64,000 nucleotides of DNA. Source: Zarea fungicola (Eukaryota; Ascomycota; Sordariomycetes; Hypocreales; Cordycipitaceae). Shown here in pieces: positions 1 through 12,676 of this stretch. The notes beneath the pieces are model-generated. The model searched no databases. It saw only the letters and a list, made by a program, of their open reading frames with translations, and had not been told where the DNA came from. Both the position numbers and the translations under genes were made by a program. Every line of letters starts with the position of its first letter. Within the stretch, counting starts at the first letter, position 1. Where the stretch lies: assembly GCA_900169235.1 (NCBI GenBank), contig FWCC01000251.1:57087-121086 (forward strand). Direction: 5' to 3'.

Positions 1-1207
1 TAATCTGCCCTTGCCAATAAATTGAGCAGCTCCTCCCCTCGCGCGGACGCTATTGATCAAACCCCCTACAAGTTTCTTCGAGATAACGACAGTGCTCTGC
101 GTCAGCACGCGTTGTTGCTCTTTGTGTTTTTCACTTACCTGATTGTATCACTATCAACCTAGATCACTCAACGTGCTTGATTTAGTATCCAATATTGATG
201 GACGGCAAGACTTCGCTCCTTTTGACTGTTCCGAGTTCTTTTTCCTTTTTCTGTCTATCTAGGTAGCTGGTAGGATTTATGCGGTACGTTTCTTGAGGAA
301 GCAGTACTCTGAGGTTGAGTCGGACCTGTAGATCAGTGTCCCAGTTCAGCCATGTAACAAGTTTGTCCATGGATTGTTACCGTTAAGTCGTGCCTACGTA
401 GACGAAGAATTTTACTTGATTGATGAGTATTGGATACTCCACTTGAGTATAGTGTACCAACTACACATTAACCAGTTATCAGCGGATAGCTTTAATAAAC
501 ATGCCGAATAGGTAGACTATTGCGCCAATGTTTGAACTACATCTTCAACAGAACGGAGTCAACCGCCCTTGACGCGAAATAACTAATACTTGGCGCGCAG
601 AGGGCTAGGCACTATTGGGCAGCCGGCAAACTACGGGCACTGAAACTAAATACAAATAATAATTTTACACACAACTGCAGCTCAGATCTAACGGCGGCGA
701 TAGAGCGCGATCGCTCCCTGAATGTCTGCTCCATCGAAAAGGGCTTAAAGAAAAGGCGGGTGAGAGAAAGCTGCTCAGAGAACTCAAGGCGGAGAACATG
801 GGCCTCCAATCAGAAAACGGGCAGACAAAAACAAAACAGAAAAACGCGCTACAGGGATTACTAGGCTCAAAATCACCAGCCAGAACGCGGCATCAGAGGT
901 AGTAGCAGAGTGTGGGGCCTGCTGGTAAATTGGGCCAACCAAATTTCAGTCCACGCCAGCGGCCCTGGTCCTTAGCCACCTGATTCAGTTAATCACTACT
1001 GCAACTCTATGCTCTCCAGAGCAATCAGTAACCTGGGACCACTACGCGGCACCCAGCTACAAAAACCCAGCCCGCCCCCCCAACCGTTCTTCCTCCGCCA
1101 TCAACTCTCGCCATCATCCGCTGTCTAACTCGTGCCTCTGACCACAGTCAACCAATCTATTCTCAAGTTCTAATACTTACGCATTCTTCCCACCTAATAC
1201 CACCAAA
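1..1207. other. Intergenic region upstream of histone H2B
   Basis: No recognisable gene is seen on either strand; the short open frames lack conserved motifs. The last 60 bases before the H2B start are pyrimidine-rich and A/C-rich, as expected for a leader. In many ascomycetes H2A lies divergently next to H2B, but no H2A coding sequence is visible in these 1.2 kb. Confidence 0.6.
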
Positions 1208-1733
<526 letters not shown>

Positions 1734-2018
1734 TTTTTGTGCGGGCTATTGCTGGTTTTCTGTTTCGGTGTCATTTGAATTTTATTTTATGCGTGGCATC
1801 AGGGCCTCATAACTTGAGGATCTGTGGACTGAAGATAGTCCTGCCGTTGGGTTTCTTAATGCGTTACGGATGGTTTGCTTTATTGGGGGCAATGTCTTCA
1901 CGGTCAACGGGGTTTCGCGGTTGTACAATAAATATCGAGAATAGGGTCTCGAGGCAATGAATTCGTGCACATGATCATTTCAAATTCTAATTTCTTTTGT
2001 GACCAGATGGATTCGATC

Positions 2019-3874
2019 TCAGCCCAGTCCTGCTTTGGATCTCTTCATTGTTTGCGTCACTGGGAGCAAAATTCCTTTGTTGTCGGCTGATCCTAACGCA
2101 GTTCCGATGCTCCATCCCATCTTCTCTAGCATCGCTCTGCCACGGTTTTCAGAACTTAGTTCAGGAGCTGACGCACCAACAATTTCGCCATCCCGATAGC
2201 CGGCTTCTGCATATCCAGCACGAGTGGACTGCCCTGAAGAGCTTTTGCCTTTGAAGTCGAGTCGTGGGAAGTATCGGCGTTCGGTTCGTCTCACAGCTAG
2301 GTCAAAAGCTTCGTCGTCGAACCTTAACGTACGCTTTGTACGGTAGAGAGTTGGTCGACGCTGGTCGGCTTTGCCGATTGATTTGGATTTGACATTGAAC
2401 CTGCTAGCCAGCTCGTGTATCATTTTTCTGGCGTGTTTATCCATCGGGGGCAGTGTGATGCTAATCATTTCGTTAGTCTGTAGCACGCACGCAATCTGTG
2501 AGGGATGGCACATACCTATTTTCAATGCTAAGTAGAAACCCTTTCAATTCCTTGGCAACCTGATCAAGTCTCATTCCCCTCGGATACTTGCTACGTAAGT
2601 CCTCCGCATCTCCATTCTTCTTTCCAAGCAGATTCATGGAGCGGAGTTGCTCACGTTCTCTCTTCCGGTCGGCCTTTTTGGCGCGATCGGTTCGGAATGC
2701 TGTTTGTAGCCTCTGCTCCGTCTCTGAGTCGAGACCTGCAAATCTGAGATATAGTTTTTGATCTGCTCCCTTTCGCTTCCTGCGACGTAGACTGGGCCGC
2801 TCCCAGTCCATTGGATCGAAATCGGAAATTTCTGACATGCTCTGTGTTAAGCTTGGATTCAATGCACAGCCGGTTTTCTGCACAGCCGCTGTTCCGGTCA
2901 GCGACTCTCTTTCATCCCCTGAATTGTCATCAGAGTCATCTGTGCAGACATTATCAGTTTCGATGGAGTCAATGTTGCCTTCTTTTGCAGATAATATGTC
3001 GTGCATCTCGCCGCTTGCACGCATGTTGGCAATGTAGTCGGCGAGTATGTCATCATCTTCGAGGTCTGGGATATCTGCTTTCGCTTTCACCAGTCTCCCT
3101 CCCCTATTGCCGCGACCTTGCTTGCGTTGAGACTTTGTATCCGGTATCATGGTTGCGTCAAATGCCACTGGTGGCTGCTCTAGCTCTCGCTCGACTGCGG
3201 CTATCTCTGTACGGATGTTTTTCAGGTTGATTGTGTCCGTATTCGTGCCTTTAGTGTTGACTCTGCCTTTGAATAGTATGACTTCTCCCTCGCTGTCGCT
3301 TCGCTCTGACTCCATCGCCTGTACTTTCGGTGCTGGCGAAGAATTACCACTGTCTCGGTTTGCACCGGGCGCGCCCGGGCCAGTGTCATAGTAGAAGAGA
3401 GAGTCCACCGCAGGACTTGCTTCATGTAGCAGCTTTTTCCCCTTTATTTCTATTTGGTTGTTATCCGTTCCGTTATTTGGTCCATCTTTTATTTCTTCTG
3501 TTTCCGGTGTATCTCCTTCTCCATGTATTTCACTATTGCCAATCCCATTGTCGTCATGGTCGTCGTCTGTATTCCCGTCATCGCTTCGATCAGCTTTGAG
3601 AGGCGCACTGGTTCCTGCACTTTTGAATGTAACTGGCATTGAGCGGAGCTTCGTATCTTGGCTCCATGTTGAGTGGTCGTGCTGGCTTGTTTGTCGTGCT
3701 TCTTCGGCTAGTGTGAATATCTCTATGTTGCGTTTTTGTCAGTGGAGGTCCCAGTTGGCCTTTGGTGAGGCTACCCATACTGTTGCTTGCTAGCTCCGGG
3801 GTCCAGTGCAGCTTCTCTTGACTTTGCACCATGCCAGCGGCACTGCCACGTTTTACCTTCTTTTTCCTACTCAT
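2019..3874 (-). CDS. SQS1: Sqs1-like R3H and G-patch protein
   Basis: This is the homolog of yeast Sqs1/Pfa1, a G-patch activator of the DEAH helicase Prp43 that works in spliceosome disassembly and pre-rRNA processing. The model has three exons (3874-3775, 3722-2516, 2460-2019) separated by 52- and 55-nt introns and gives 582 residues. The N-terminus is basic (MSRKKKVKRG), followed by an FTLAEEAR motif typical of the family. A long acidic, low-complexity middle follows. The R3H domain lies near residues 437-480 (ITLPPMDKHARKMIHELAS), and the C-terminal G-patch near 538-582 contains MLEKMGWSIGTALG. The first intron (3723-3774) was placed to reach the FTLAEEAR frame and has a CTGAC branch site. 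It is divergent from ATG4. Confidence 0.9.
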
Positions 3875-4442
3875 CCTGTGTCCTCCAGCATCGGAGCCTC
3901 TCGCTGTGGTGTTTGTTGGAGAACTTTGTCAGAGCTTTAGTCCTGCAAAGTTAGGCGCTGTGGGTCGACTGGCTGGATTCAGGTAGGAGCGACCTAATAA
4001 AGTACAGGCTAGCTTTATCAAGTTAGTACCAGCCAGTGACGCACCGTGGCACCATTCTCGCCGCGCGTTGCACATGCTGAATAGCTACCCTGGAGGGTAT
4101 TATCTTGAGTCGCTTCCCGTATTATCTGCGTCTTTCTTTTGGTAGTTTACTTTTTTATCTTTCAATCTGTTTGTTTTTGTTCTCCTTTTTTTCCCTCCCT
4201 CTCTTTTTTTTGTGCACTGTGTTTTGTTGTCCACTGTGGTATGTTGCAAATAGTTGAACCACTTGTAACCATATACCTAACCATATACCTATCCATACAT
4301 TCGTACAGTCACGGGGCTCTCCAGACGCAAGCGCACCATCTGACCATGCAATGCACGTTGCAGCAACGCTACACAGAATAAATATACACGAACCCGTCAA
4401 CATTGCCGCAAAACTGGATATCGACATAGCATTTACGAAATC
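3875..4442. promoter_or_regulatory. Shared upstream region of SQS1 and ATG4
   Basis: These 568 bp separate two divergent starts and must hold both promoters. A pyrimidine-rich tract (about 4132-4215) precedes ATG4, and the repeated word CCATATACCTA occurs near 4268-4292. No defined transcription-factor site can be assigned. Confidence 0.5.
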
Positions 4443-5930
4443 ATGGAGTCAACCATGGCGAATGTGGATCTTGGTCGTTACAGGAAGATCGTCCAGATAT
4501 TCTGGGACCCCGAACCATCGAACGACACGCTCCTGGACCAACCAGTCTGGTGCCTTGGACAGTCATATAAATTACAGAAGGGCGGCCCGGTTCTCGATGA
4601 TGCCCAAGGGCAGTCCAGCAATGACAGACAAAAACTCGCAGCAGTAGTTAGAATTGAAAGCCGAGAACATCGCACGTCGCCAGACACGCTACCAGAGTCG
4701 ACACCAAGCAGCTTCTCGTCAACAGGCTACACCGATGCAAGCCACGAGAATGGCTGGCCACAAGACTTCCTTACCGATTTCGAATCTAGGTTCTGGATGA
4801 CATACAGAAACGAATTCAAACCTATCCCCAGATCGACAGACTCGAGAGCTCTCGGAGCCATGTCCTTGTCCATGAGAATAAAATATCAACTAGGCGACCA
4901 AGGGGGGTTCTCAACTGACAGTGGATGGGGATGCATGATACGCTCGGGGCAGAGTCTCTTGGCGAATGCCATTGCCATGGTTCGCCTCGGCCGAGGTAAG
5001 TATATTATCCTACTAAACCACCCAACTACTTATCACCAAAGCAGAATGGCGCCGTGGCCAGAATAGCAAAGAAGAGATCGAAATCATGCGAATGTTTGCG
5101 GACGACCCAGCTGCCCCGTATTCAATTCATAACTTTGTCAACTATGGATCCTCACGGTGTGGGAAATACCCCGGCGAATGGTTTGGTCCATCGGCGACAT
5201 CACAATGCATCAAGTTCGTGTCATGTCCCTGGCTAATGGAAAATCACTGACATTTAATTGCAGGGCACTGACAGATCAGCAAGATGTAAACCTCCGGGTG
5301 TATGTGACGGGGGATGGCCCGGACGTGTACGAGGATAGCTTCCTGGCCACCGCCACATCCCCGAACGGGAGCTTTAAGCCCACGGTGATATTGATCAGTA
5401 CACGTCTTGGTATCGACAAAATCACACAGGTCTATTGGGAGGCACTTATAGCCGCGTTACACATGCCACAGTCCATCGGTATTGCAGGGTATGAACTATC
5501 ACAACAAAGAATTAAACACGCAACAAAACGCTAACATATCCGGAAAAGTGGCCGTCCCGCGTCATCGCACTATTTTGTCGGCTCCCAAGGCCCTTTCCTT
5601 TTCTACCTCGATCCACATCATACCAGGCCGGCATTTCCATACAAGAAAAATACGGATGACTACACCAACGAAGAGATAGACAGCGGACATACATCGAGGC
5701 TGCGACGACTACATGTTCAAGAAATGGACCCTAGCATGCTGATTGGGTTTCTAATACGGAGCGAGAAAGAGTGGGAAGAGTGGCGACGCGGTATTAAACA
5801 TGTGCAAGGCAAAGCTATCATTCATGTTGCCGACAATGATCCAAGGCTTCGAAATCGGCCAGAAGGGAGGGACGGCGCGATAGATGAAGTGGAGACATTG
5901 AGTGACGACGACAATCCAAACGAAGTGTAA
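4443..5930 (+). CDS. ATG4: Autophagy cysteine protease Atg4
   Basis: Atg4 cleaves the C-terminus of newly made Atg8 and later removes phosphatidylethanolamine from Atg8 on autophagic membranes. Four exons (4443-4995, 5045-5213, 5264-5488, 5549-5930) give 442 residues, the usual fungal size. The peptidase C54 signature is clear: [10 protein letters not shown] carries the catalytic Cys (about residue 164), and [10 protein letters not shown] carries the catalytic Asp (about 336) and His (about 338). Other conserved blocks are [28 protein letters not shown] and [16 protein letters not shown]. Introns are 49, 50 and 60 nt; the second uses a GTTCGT donor, chosen because it restores the family sequence. 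The C-terminus is acidic ([10 protein letters not shown]). The stop lies 175 bp from the JJJ1 stop on the other strand. Confidence 0.95.
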
Positions 5931-6104
5931 AACACTTTAATCAACTATATGTAATAAAAAGAGCGCTTTTCAGAGCAAACATAGCACGTTAGAAGTCACC
6001 AGTGAATCGTATATAGTTCTGAGCCAAACCGCGCCATAATGCGCAATTTAGTGGCAGCGGTGTTGCGCTTGCTCGAGAGCTCAGAGTAATTCCCACAACA
6101 GAAG

Positions 6105-7815
6105 CTATTTTCTCCTCCTCCTCCCAGCCTTGCTCTTCTCAATCCCAGTAGCAGTTGCATGACCCTCATCGCGAATGTGCATAAAAAGTCTTGTCCGGGA
6201 ATCAAACTCCCCCATGCACACTGCACAGATATGCTGTTGCGAGTAGTCGTCAGAACGGAATGCACTATGTGAACTATTGCTAGTTACATACCTTTGAAGA
6301 GGTGCTAGCCTTTGCAGCAGCAGCTTTTCTTTCGCGCTTCGCTCTCGCCTTGCCGATTTTATTTTGGCTATTATCTATGGCAACCGACATGCTCGAGACA
6401 GAGGCGGACAACTTATCGACCTCGCTCCCATCCGCTGATGTCGAAGTAGCCTGCGCATCTTGTTTGCCATTTGCAATGCGATCCATGACAGCGCCTCTTG
6501 GAGCGTAGTCGTCATCGTCGTCAGAGTACCTATGGGAGTGGGAAACACTGCAACCCGAATGATCTGAATCGGACACGATGGGAGAACATGGCGTTACCAT
6601 ATCTGCGCCCGTCGATCCAGGGACGTCATTAGTACCTTGAAATTCAAGTTTGCCGCCGCTTTCTGCTGTACGCGGTGGGCTTTCGCCCAATTGCAGCTCG
6701 ACACCCTCTTTCCTCATCTGCCATTGAAGCTGCTGTAACGCCTTTAAATGTTTTTTGCTGCGCTCGTGCGCCTCCAGTTGCCTCTCGCTCTTGAAGTTCT
6801 TGTCACAAACCACACATTCCAGTATTTCTATCTCTGATTCGGCCTCCGACACAGAAAATTCACCCTCGTCTGACCGATTATCGCGAGAAACTGCCCAGTC
6901 AGGTAGCTCATAGTCTGCCATTTGCTCGTGGTTTGCTGCGCGAGACCGAGCAGCTTGCGCGGCCGCGGCCACCCTAGATGTTTGCTGTCGCTCCGCTTCT
7001 GTTTGTGTATTGGGAAGATAACGAGGATCTCTTCTCCTGACAAACGCCACCAGAAACCTAATTGCGTCGTTAAACTCGCGGATTGCATCGTCGCGCAACT
7101 TCTTATTTTCCTTTTCCATTAACCGTCGGACGCGTCTGTCAGGAGCATCAGACAAACGATATTTGTCCTTCCAGGCAAATGATTTCCTTGTCGCAAAGCC
7201 AGCCCAAATGGCGTAAAAAGGTCTCACAATTTCATCATAGTTGTCCTGCGCTTGGCCAAAGGTCGGGTAATCCAAGACGTCAACACTTCCCTGTTCCGCC
7301 GCCGCCTCCTCTTCCAAGGCCAAATGTTCAAACGTATCTCGAACAACGGTGAAGAACCCTATGGGATCATCATTGAATGGAACGCTAGCGTTGAATCTCC
7401 GTATGAGGCTCATAATTTCTTCCGTAGACGTCATGCGGATGTTCCTGAAAGAAGCAGATTGTGCTCCATCACCGCTCTCATCTTGGCCACTAAGGATTGC
7501 ATCGCGATGCGAATCATACCATGCTCTCTCATGAGGATCCGATAATACTTCATAGGCAGACTGTAACTCGGCAAATTTCTGTGTCGCGGCCGCGGCATCT
7601 CCGAAATTTCTATCCGGATGAAGCTCCAGAGCTCTTTTTCGATATGCCTTTTTGATACTTTATTTTCTGTTAGCTGGTTTTCCTTTTTTGCGAAGTATAC
7701 CGTACTCAGTATCACTGGCATCACGCTCAACGCCAATGAGCTCATAATAACATGTTTTTGTGGCTGCCGAGCCTGGTACCGAATCCGCATGTGATGCGGA
7801 TTGAGCAGCACCCAT
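6105..7815 (-). CDS. JJJ1: Jjj1-like J-protein with two C2H2 zinc fingers
   Basis: Jjj1 is the cytosolic J-domain co-chaperone that recruits Hsp70 (Ssa) to late 60S ribosomal particles to release shuttling factors such as Arx1. Three exons (7815-7706, 7657-6292, 6233-6105) give 534 residues. The J domain covers roughly residues 22-90, with the HPD motif at about 50-52 in [10 protein letters not shown]. The conserved [16 protein letters not shown] region follows. The first zinc finger (Cys318, Cys321, His334, His340) reads [20 protein letters not shown]. The second (Cys495, Cys498, His511, His517) sits alone in the last exon, [19 protein letters not shown], just before a basic C-terminus. Both introns (48 and 58 nt) were placed to restore domain frames. 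The gene is divergent from the SPX-RING gene. Confidence 0.93.
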
Positions 7816-8425
7816 CGTTGCTGTTGCAAAATATATATGATCCTGATAGCTAAGCTACGCAATCAATCACATTCGCTACTTTTCCTCTGAAGTGTGGGCT
7901 GGGGTGTCTGCGAGTAAAAGCAAATACTTAAAAAAAATTGTAGATGGCTTTGCTAGACAATGACTCTTCAGACCCGCCCGCACGTGCAAGTATTTTCTTT
8001 ACTTCCTAAACCTGTGCACTTAATTGAAGAACTGGCCGCAGAAAATAAAGTGTCCTTGTCTAAATCTATATCATGGCGACGACATGTCTGACTCTTCAAC
8101 GTGCAAATTTGTACTTTTGTATACATTGCGTTATGGGATAGCGGTGGGACTTCACTCCCATCGGGCCAAGACTGAAAGTACTGCGGGGTATTGTTACAAA
8201 AGCTCAAGAAAACGCTGGTGGATATTAATTTCTTGTCGCACGCTGCTTCTCGGCGTTACAACAGGTCGTCCGCCGTCATCCATCGAGAGCTGATGAAGAA
8301 CTGGCGCCACATTCGGTACCGCAACATGCGAGAAAGCCTGACTCGTATGATATTGTAGGGAACATACTCCGTAACGAAAACAGGATAAGGCGTGCTAGCT
8401 GCGACTCCGCCTGAACCGAGACAAG
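7816..8425. promoter_or_regulatory. Shared upstream region of JJJ1 and SPX-RING gene
   Basis: This 610-bp divergent promoter region has no supported gene. It contains a palindromic CACGTG at 7981-7986 (context CCCGCACGTGCAAG), the core bound by Pho4/NUC-1-type and other bHLH factors. A link to phosphate is speculative but fits the SPX domain of the neighbouring gene. Confidence 0.45.
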
Positions 8426-10014
8426 ATGAAATTTGCTCACGACTTCAAACAAAGTCTTGCAAACCAGGGTAAGTGAGACTTTCCTGCTTTTTGCGGCGCA
8501 TTGCTTGTTCTCTAACCAGCACGTAGATTTCCCAGCACATTGGATCGAGCGAGCTATACCCTACAGCCAGCTAAAGAAATGTCTGAAGAAAGTTCAACGT
8601 GAACTTCAAGACCTAGGCTTGGACCAGGAAACAATACGCGCTCTCTTGAGCGCAGAAGACACGGCACCAGTTGCACTTCAATACAAATTACGCGGTATGA
8701 TTATATTATACCCGATGACGGCGAACCGCTCAGGAAACTTACCAGTCTGCCCATCTGCAGAATCCGGCTCTAAGCTGGTACGCCCTAAACTGACAGTAAA
8801 TGTACATCTGCGCGATGGTATCGCAGTCGATGCCTCCCTCACACCCGCATCGAAAGTGTTTCTCGAGAAACTGGCCAACGAGATCTTGGACGAAACGGAG
8901 CGCGCATCACTGGCCCAAGCTCAGACGAGGCAGACGGCCGATCCTAGACCCAGCGACAACTCCTTTGTCGATCGAGAAATTGCCGATTTTGATAACTATG
9001 AGACGATTAAGGTTCCGTTAATATTTGATTCGGAATTCTTTGACATGCTCCAGAATGACGTCAATGAGCTGGATGTCTTGCAGCGAGAAGAACAAAGCCA
9101 ACTGACTACGGAGATTACCGAGCTTTCGAAAGCAGTTTCGGCTGTATCCAAACCAAGTCGCTTCTCGAAGAACGATATGGCGCGATGGCGACAAATCTTT
9201 GAGATATACCTAGACGCAAATGTCTTTTTTGCAACCCAGGAGCGCGACCATGGAGCAAGAAACAGCCAGAGAGCAATCAAACAGCTGCAATGGTTTCAGA
9301 ATGAAGTTGAGAAACGCAATCTGGCAAGAGATTTCAAAATTCGGGAGAGTCAGCAAGCTTTTTCTAGATTTTTACAACTGAATGTTAGCCTGCTTAAAAA
9401 CCTACAATTTCAGGAGCTGAACAAACTAGCAGTGTCTAAGATTCTGAAGAGTGAGTAATTAAAAAGTAGACCATGTATGTATTGAGTCGAATTACTGACA
9501 CTAGCGACCTAGAGTTTGATAAACGAACGTCGCTCGGGATTGCCAAGTCGTTCCCCAAGGTTATTCATTCCGAAAGACTTCTAGCTGGCGGCATTGCCAA
9601 GGACGTCTGTGCCTCCATGTCTCAGGAGCTTGTATCCATTGTTCCGCAGATAAACGACTATCTGTGTCCAGTCTGCTTTTCTGTGGCCTACCGTCCTGTG
9701 AGGCTCGATTGCAAACATGTGTTTTGTATTCGCTGTATTATCAAGATCCAACGAACTGGAGAGAAGCACTGCCCTCTTTGTAGAGCTGACGTAGTCATGT
9801 CCGCATCTGCAGGTAAGAGCCTAACATTCATCACTGGAGGCCCTAACAAACATGTCGCTAATTGCTGAAAGAAAATCTTGATCATCGTTTGGAGAAGTAT
9901 CTTGAAAAGTATTTCCCAAAGGAGGTAAAGGAAAAGCAACGGTCAAACGAAATTGAGCGTGGGATAGAAGATTATGGTCCCGACTACAAACATCAGGATT
10001 GTCTTGTGATGTAG
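8426..10014 (+). CDS. SPX-domain RING-type E3 ubiquitin ligase
   Basis: The protein joins an N-terminal SPX domain, which binds inositol pyrophosphates and reports phosphate status, to a C3HC4 RING finger, as in fungal SPX-RING ligases such as S. pombe Pqr1. Exons are 8426-8468, 8527-9450 (with a probable 51-nt in-frame intron 8695-8745), 9513-9812 and 9872-10014. The product is 452 residues (469 if the in-frame intron is kept). The SPX start MKFAHDFKQSLANQDFPAHW and the basic IPYSQLKKCLKKVQREL are typical. The SPX end is ILKKFDKRTSLG, created by splicing at 9451-9512. The RING ligands are Cys357, Cys360, Cys372, His374, Cys377, Cys380, Cys392 and Cys395. It probably ubiquitinates phosphate- or lipid-related substrates, but the target is unknown. 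It is convergent with cystathionine gamma-synthase. Confidence 0.88.
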
Positions 10015-10380
10015 CCACTTGCAAATTGAAGAGACTAATTAGCCTTCCGCTAGGCTATATGCTTACCTGTCTCGGGCGTACGCAACTACCTCGAATGTTA
10101 TCAGCAACATCGCAGCTCTGGAGGTGTATAGATGAGGGCCGAATATCAAGGTACCTGCTATTGGCGATGGATTATCGTGAATTGCGTAACCTCGACACTG
10201 ATCATCCGAGGGATTAATGTTTTGGTCTATGTTGCGAATCTAGTTCCATGCAACCCCAGTCAGCCTAACCTTCTACTCATGAGTAATGTTAAACGTGCTA
10301 ATATTAGAATAATAGTCATATTCTCTTGGAATGCTTCCTTTTACACTGATGCTCTGAAGTAGTGTCACCCCCTTTCAAGG
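10015..10380. other. Convergent 3' intergenic region
   Basis: These 366 bp lie between two stop codons and hold the 3' ends of the SPX-RING and cystathionine gamma-synthase genes. I see no gene or repeat in them. Confidence 0.5.
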
Positions 10381-12278
10381 TTAGGCTGCCTCGGCCAGTG
10401 CTCTCCGAAACGTGTCACAAATAGATTCTTTATCTTCCAGGCCCACGCTGACCCGCACTAAATTTGCGTCAACTCCAAATTGTGCTGCCCATGGCAATTC
10501 ATTATAATGTGCCAATAGAGCATAAGGGGAACAGAGTGTGAAGTTTGTACCCAGACTGGGACCTTTCGCGATATCCATGGCATCGTAGAATGCTTGAGCA
10601 GTGGATTGCTCATTGAAGACAACAGATAGTAACCCGCCGTACCCACCATTTGGTAGGCGGCAGCACTCATAGTTTTCCCGAGATGGATTAAACTTTGGAT
10701 AGTAGAGCTCCTTTACGAAAGGATGAGATCGAAGAATGTCGCATATCGCCTCCGCGTTTGCATTCACTCGCTCGACCCGGCCGAGAAAGTCTCGACTGTT
10801 CCGCTCCATAAATATTATGTCCTCAGGCCAGTAATTGTCTTCAACCACAATGTCCATGGCAGTTTTGAGCAGATAATAATATTTGCCACCAGGGTTCAGG
10901 ACAGCGCTCCCTCCCATAACATTGGAATCTCCTGAAAATATTTTGGTCAAGCTGCTGACGACGATGTCGGCATATTGGAGAACGTTGATGTTTGCGAATG
11001 TGCCAATAGTTTCATCGACAACGACAGCAAAGTCGAATTCATTCGCCAGCTGCCGAATCCGTGGTAGATCTGGACTGGCCAAAAGGGGGTTACCTGGAAA
11101 TTCACAGAATAGGGCGAGAAATTGTTCACCGTTTTTTAGGCGTCCCTCAAACTTGTCTAGGTCCGCCGAAGATCCAAACCCATAAAAGATGCAACCAGGG
11201 CCAAACTTTTCCAGAATTTTCAAAGTATCGACATAGGGAAACCCAAAATTGACACTTTGCAGCTTGCCTCTGGCAGTCATCAATGCACGATGTGAATTGA
11301 AAATAGCATTCATACCCGCAGGAAAGAGATAAATGTCGGTCTCCTTGAGGTTGTTAACACGGACAGAAGAAGCCGGAACGTCTCGAGACAACTCAGCTGA
11401 CAGATCAATTTCACCAACAAGTGATCCAGCAATTCTACGGCGGATAGCTGATCTGGCCTTTTCGGTCAAAGTCAAATCTAAATTTCGGCCAAAGCGCTCT
11501 TCAAGAAATCTTGAGCTTTCTCTAGAGTCGTTGGAAGCGGTAGTAACGTCTTTTGTCGCAGGACTCTCGTCAACTGATCCTGTCCGCTGGTATCGTCTTG
11601 GGCCTCGGGATGGTTTCAACGGCAGCTCACGAGCAGTACTGGTAGGGAGCTTCGGTACTAAAATACCGGCTCGCAAGAGATCGTGACAGAATTCTGCACG
11701 CCGACTTGATATTCCATCTCCGGTATGCTGCCAATACTGTTTGGCAAGACCAAATACTTCCCCCGGAAAGAGAGCCGCAGCCACGGTGGAAGAGAGCCCA
11801 CTGAGAACAGAAGATTTGTTTTCAGTGAGGTCAAGTCTGAATGGTAGTAGATGAAATTGGGCCGATTGCAAAGTCGAGGCTCTCCCGCGCATGAAGTCTA
11901 AGCAACGCTGGGCAGCTGCGGGGGTTGAGAAGAGCATAGCCTGCTCGCCAGGTTTTCCAAATGTTGTAACGATAGATTGACCCAGCTCAGAAATGCTTTT
12001 GTGAATAAAGAACCTGCAAGAGTCAATGTCTCGTCACCCGTGTCATATGTGACGCACTCACCGAGGGTAGCCAGTTGCCATTTTCTCGACAACCCACGAC
12101 TCGCCTTCCTCGTAACCGATATTAGATTTCCATGTCGGTAAAGATACACTCACGGCCTAGAGAACTTGGATAAGCCTGTAGCTCTGTCGGAAAGAAACAA
12201 GGCCCAGAGCTGTTAAATATCAGTACTCACGTGCGCTGTGTCAGGAGGTATAGATTCTCCAAGTTCTAGAGAAGGCAT
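10381..12278 (-). CDS. Cystathionine gamma-synthase
   Basis: This PLP enzyme makes cystathionine from an activated homoserine ester and cysteine, a step from cysteine towards methionine (N. crassa met-7, yeast STR2 type). Three exons (12278-12231, 12156-12062, 12013-10381) give 591 residues. The N-terminus [20 protein letters not shown] and the block [19 protein letters not shown] are characteristic of the fungal enzyme. The Cys/Met PLP fold follows: [42 protein letters not shown], and the Schiff-base lysine (about Lys405) in [16 protein letters not shown]. The C-terminus has [11 protein letters not shown]. The introns (74 and 48 nt) restore the start and the [13 protein letters not shown] junction. 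Residues roughly 100-220 are a divergent linker. It may be controlled by sulfur regulators, but no site is firm. Confidence 0.93.
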
Positions 12279-12676
12279 TTCCGATTATATTCGGTGCAAA
12301 TTCAGGCTCAGCACTACTTGAATTATTGCTTAGAACCACTTCAACGAACGTGTGAGAGGATTTATTTGCCGGCTCTGGAAAATGTATTGTGAGTTGCTGT
12401 CTGGCTGAATGAGTCTAGGAAATTAGCGGGCCGCCGAGGATCGGACTTCTGGGAAAGAGAACAGCGTTGAGTGGATCTCCAAATGGATACCCATAAAAGA
12501 AGGTAGTAACTGGCGATGAGGAAGTTCAAACAATGCAGGCTTAGAAAACAATTTCCTCTATACATGGCATCTATCTCACTAAAGATAATGGAAATCGAAT
12601 CAAAACTCTAGACTTCTAGGTAGCCGTTGACGTCAAATTCTGTACTACCGAATCTCAACCGAAGCTCAACCGATTA
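12279..12676. promoter_or_regulatory. Upstream region of cystathionine gamma-synthase
   Basis: This 398-bp stretch lies between the start of the cystathionine gamma-synthase gene and the stop of the next minus-strand gene. No gene is supported; it should hold the promoter of the former and the 3' end of the latter. Confidence 0.45.

Noticed and set aside
12226..12232. TCACGTG E-box (Cbf1-type sulfur site) in the cystathionine gamma-synthase gene
   Set aside because: It falls exactly across the first exon-intron border, where CAC|GTGAGT is fixed by splicing, so it is not independent evidence of a regulatory site.
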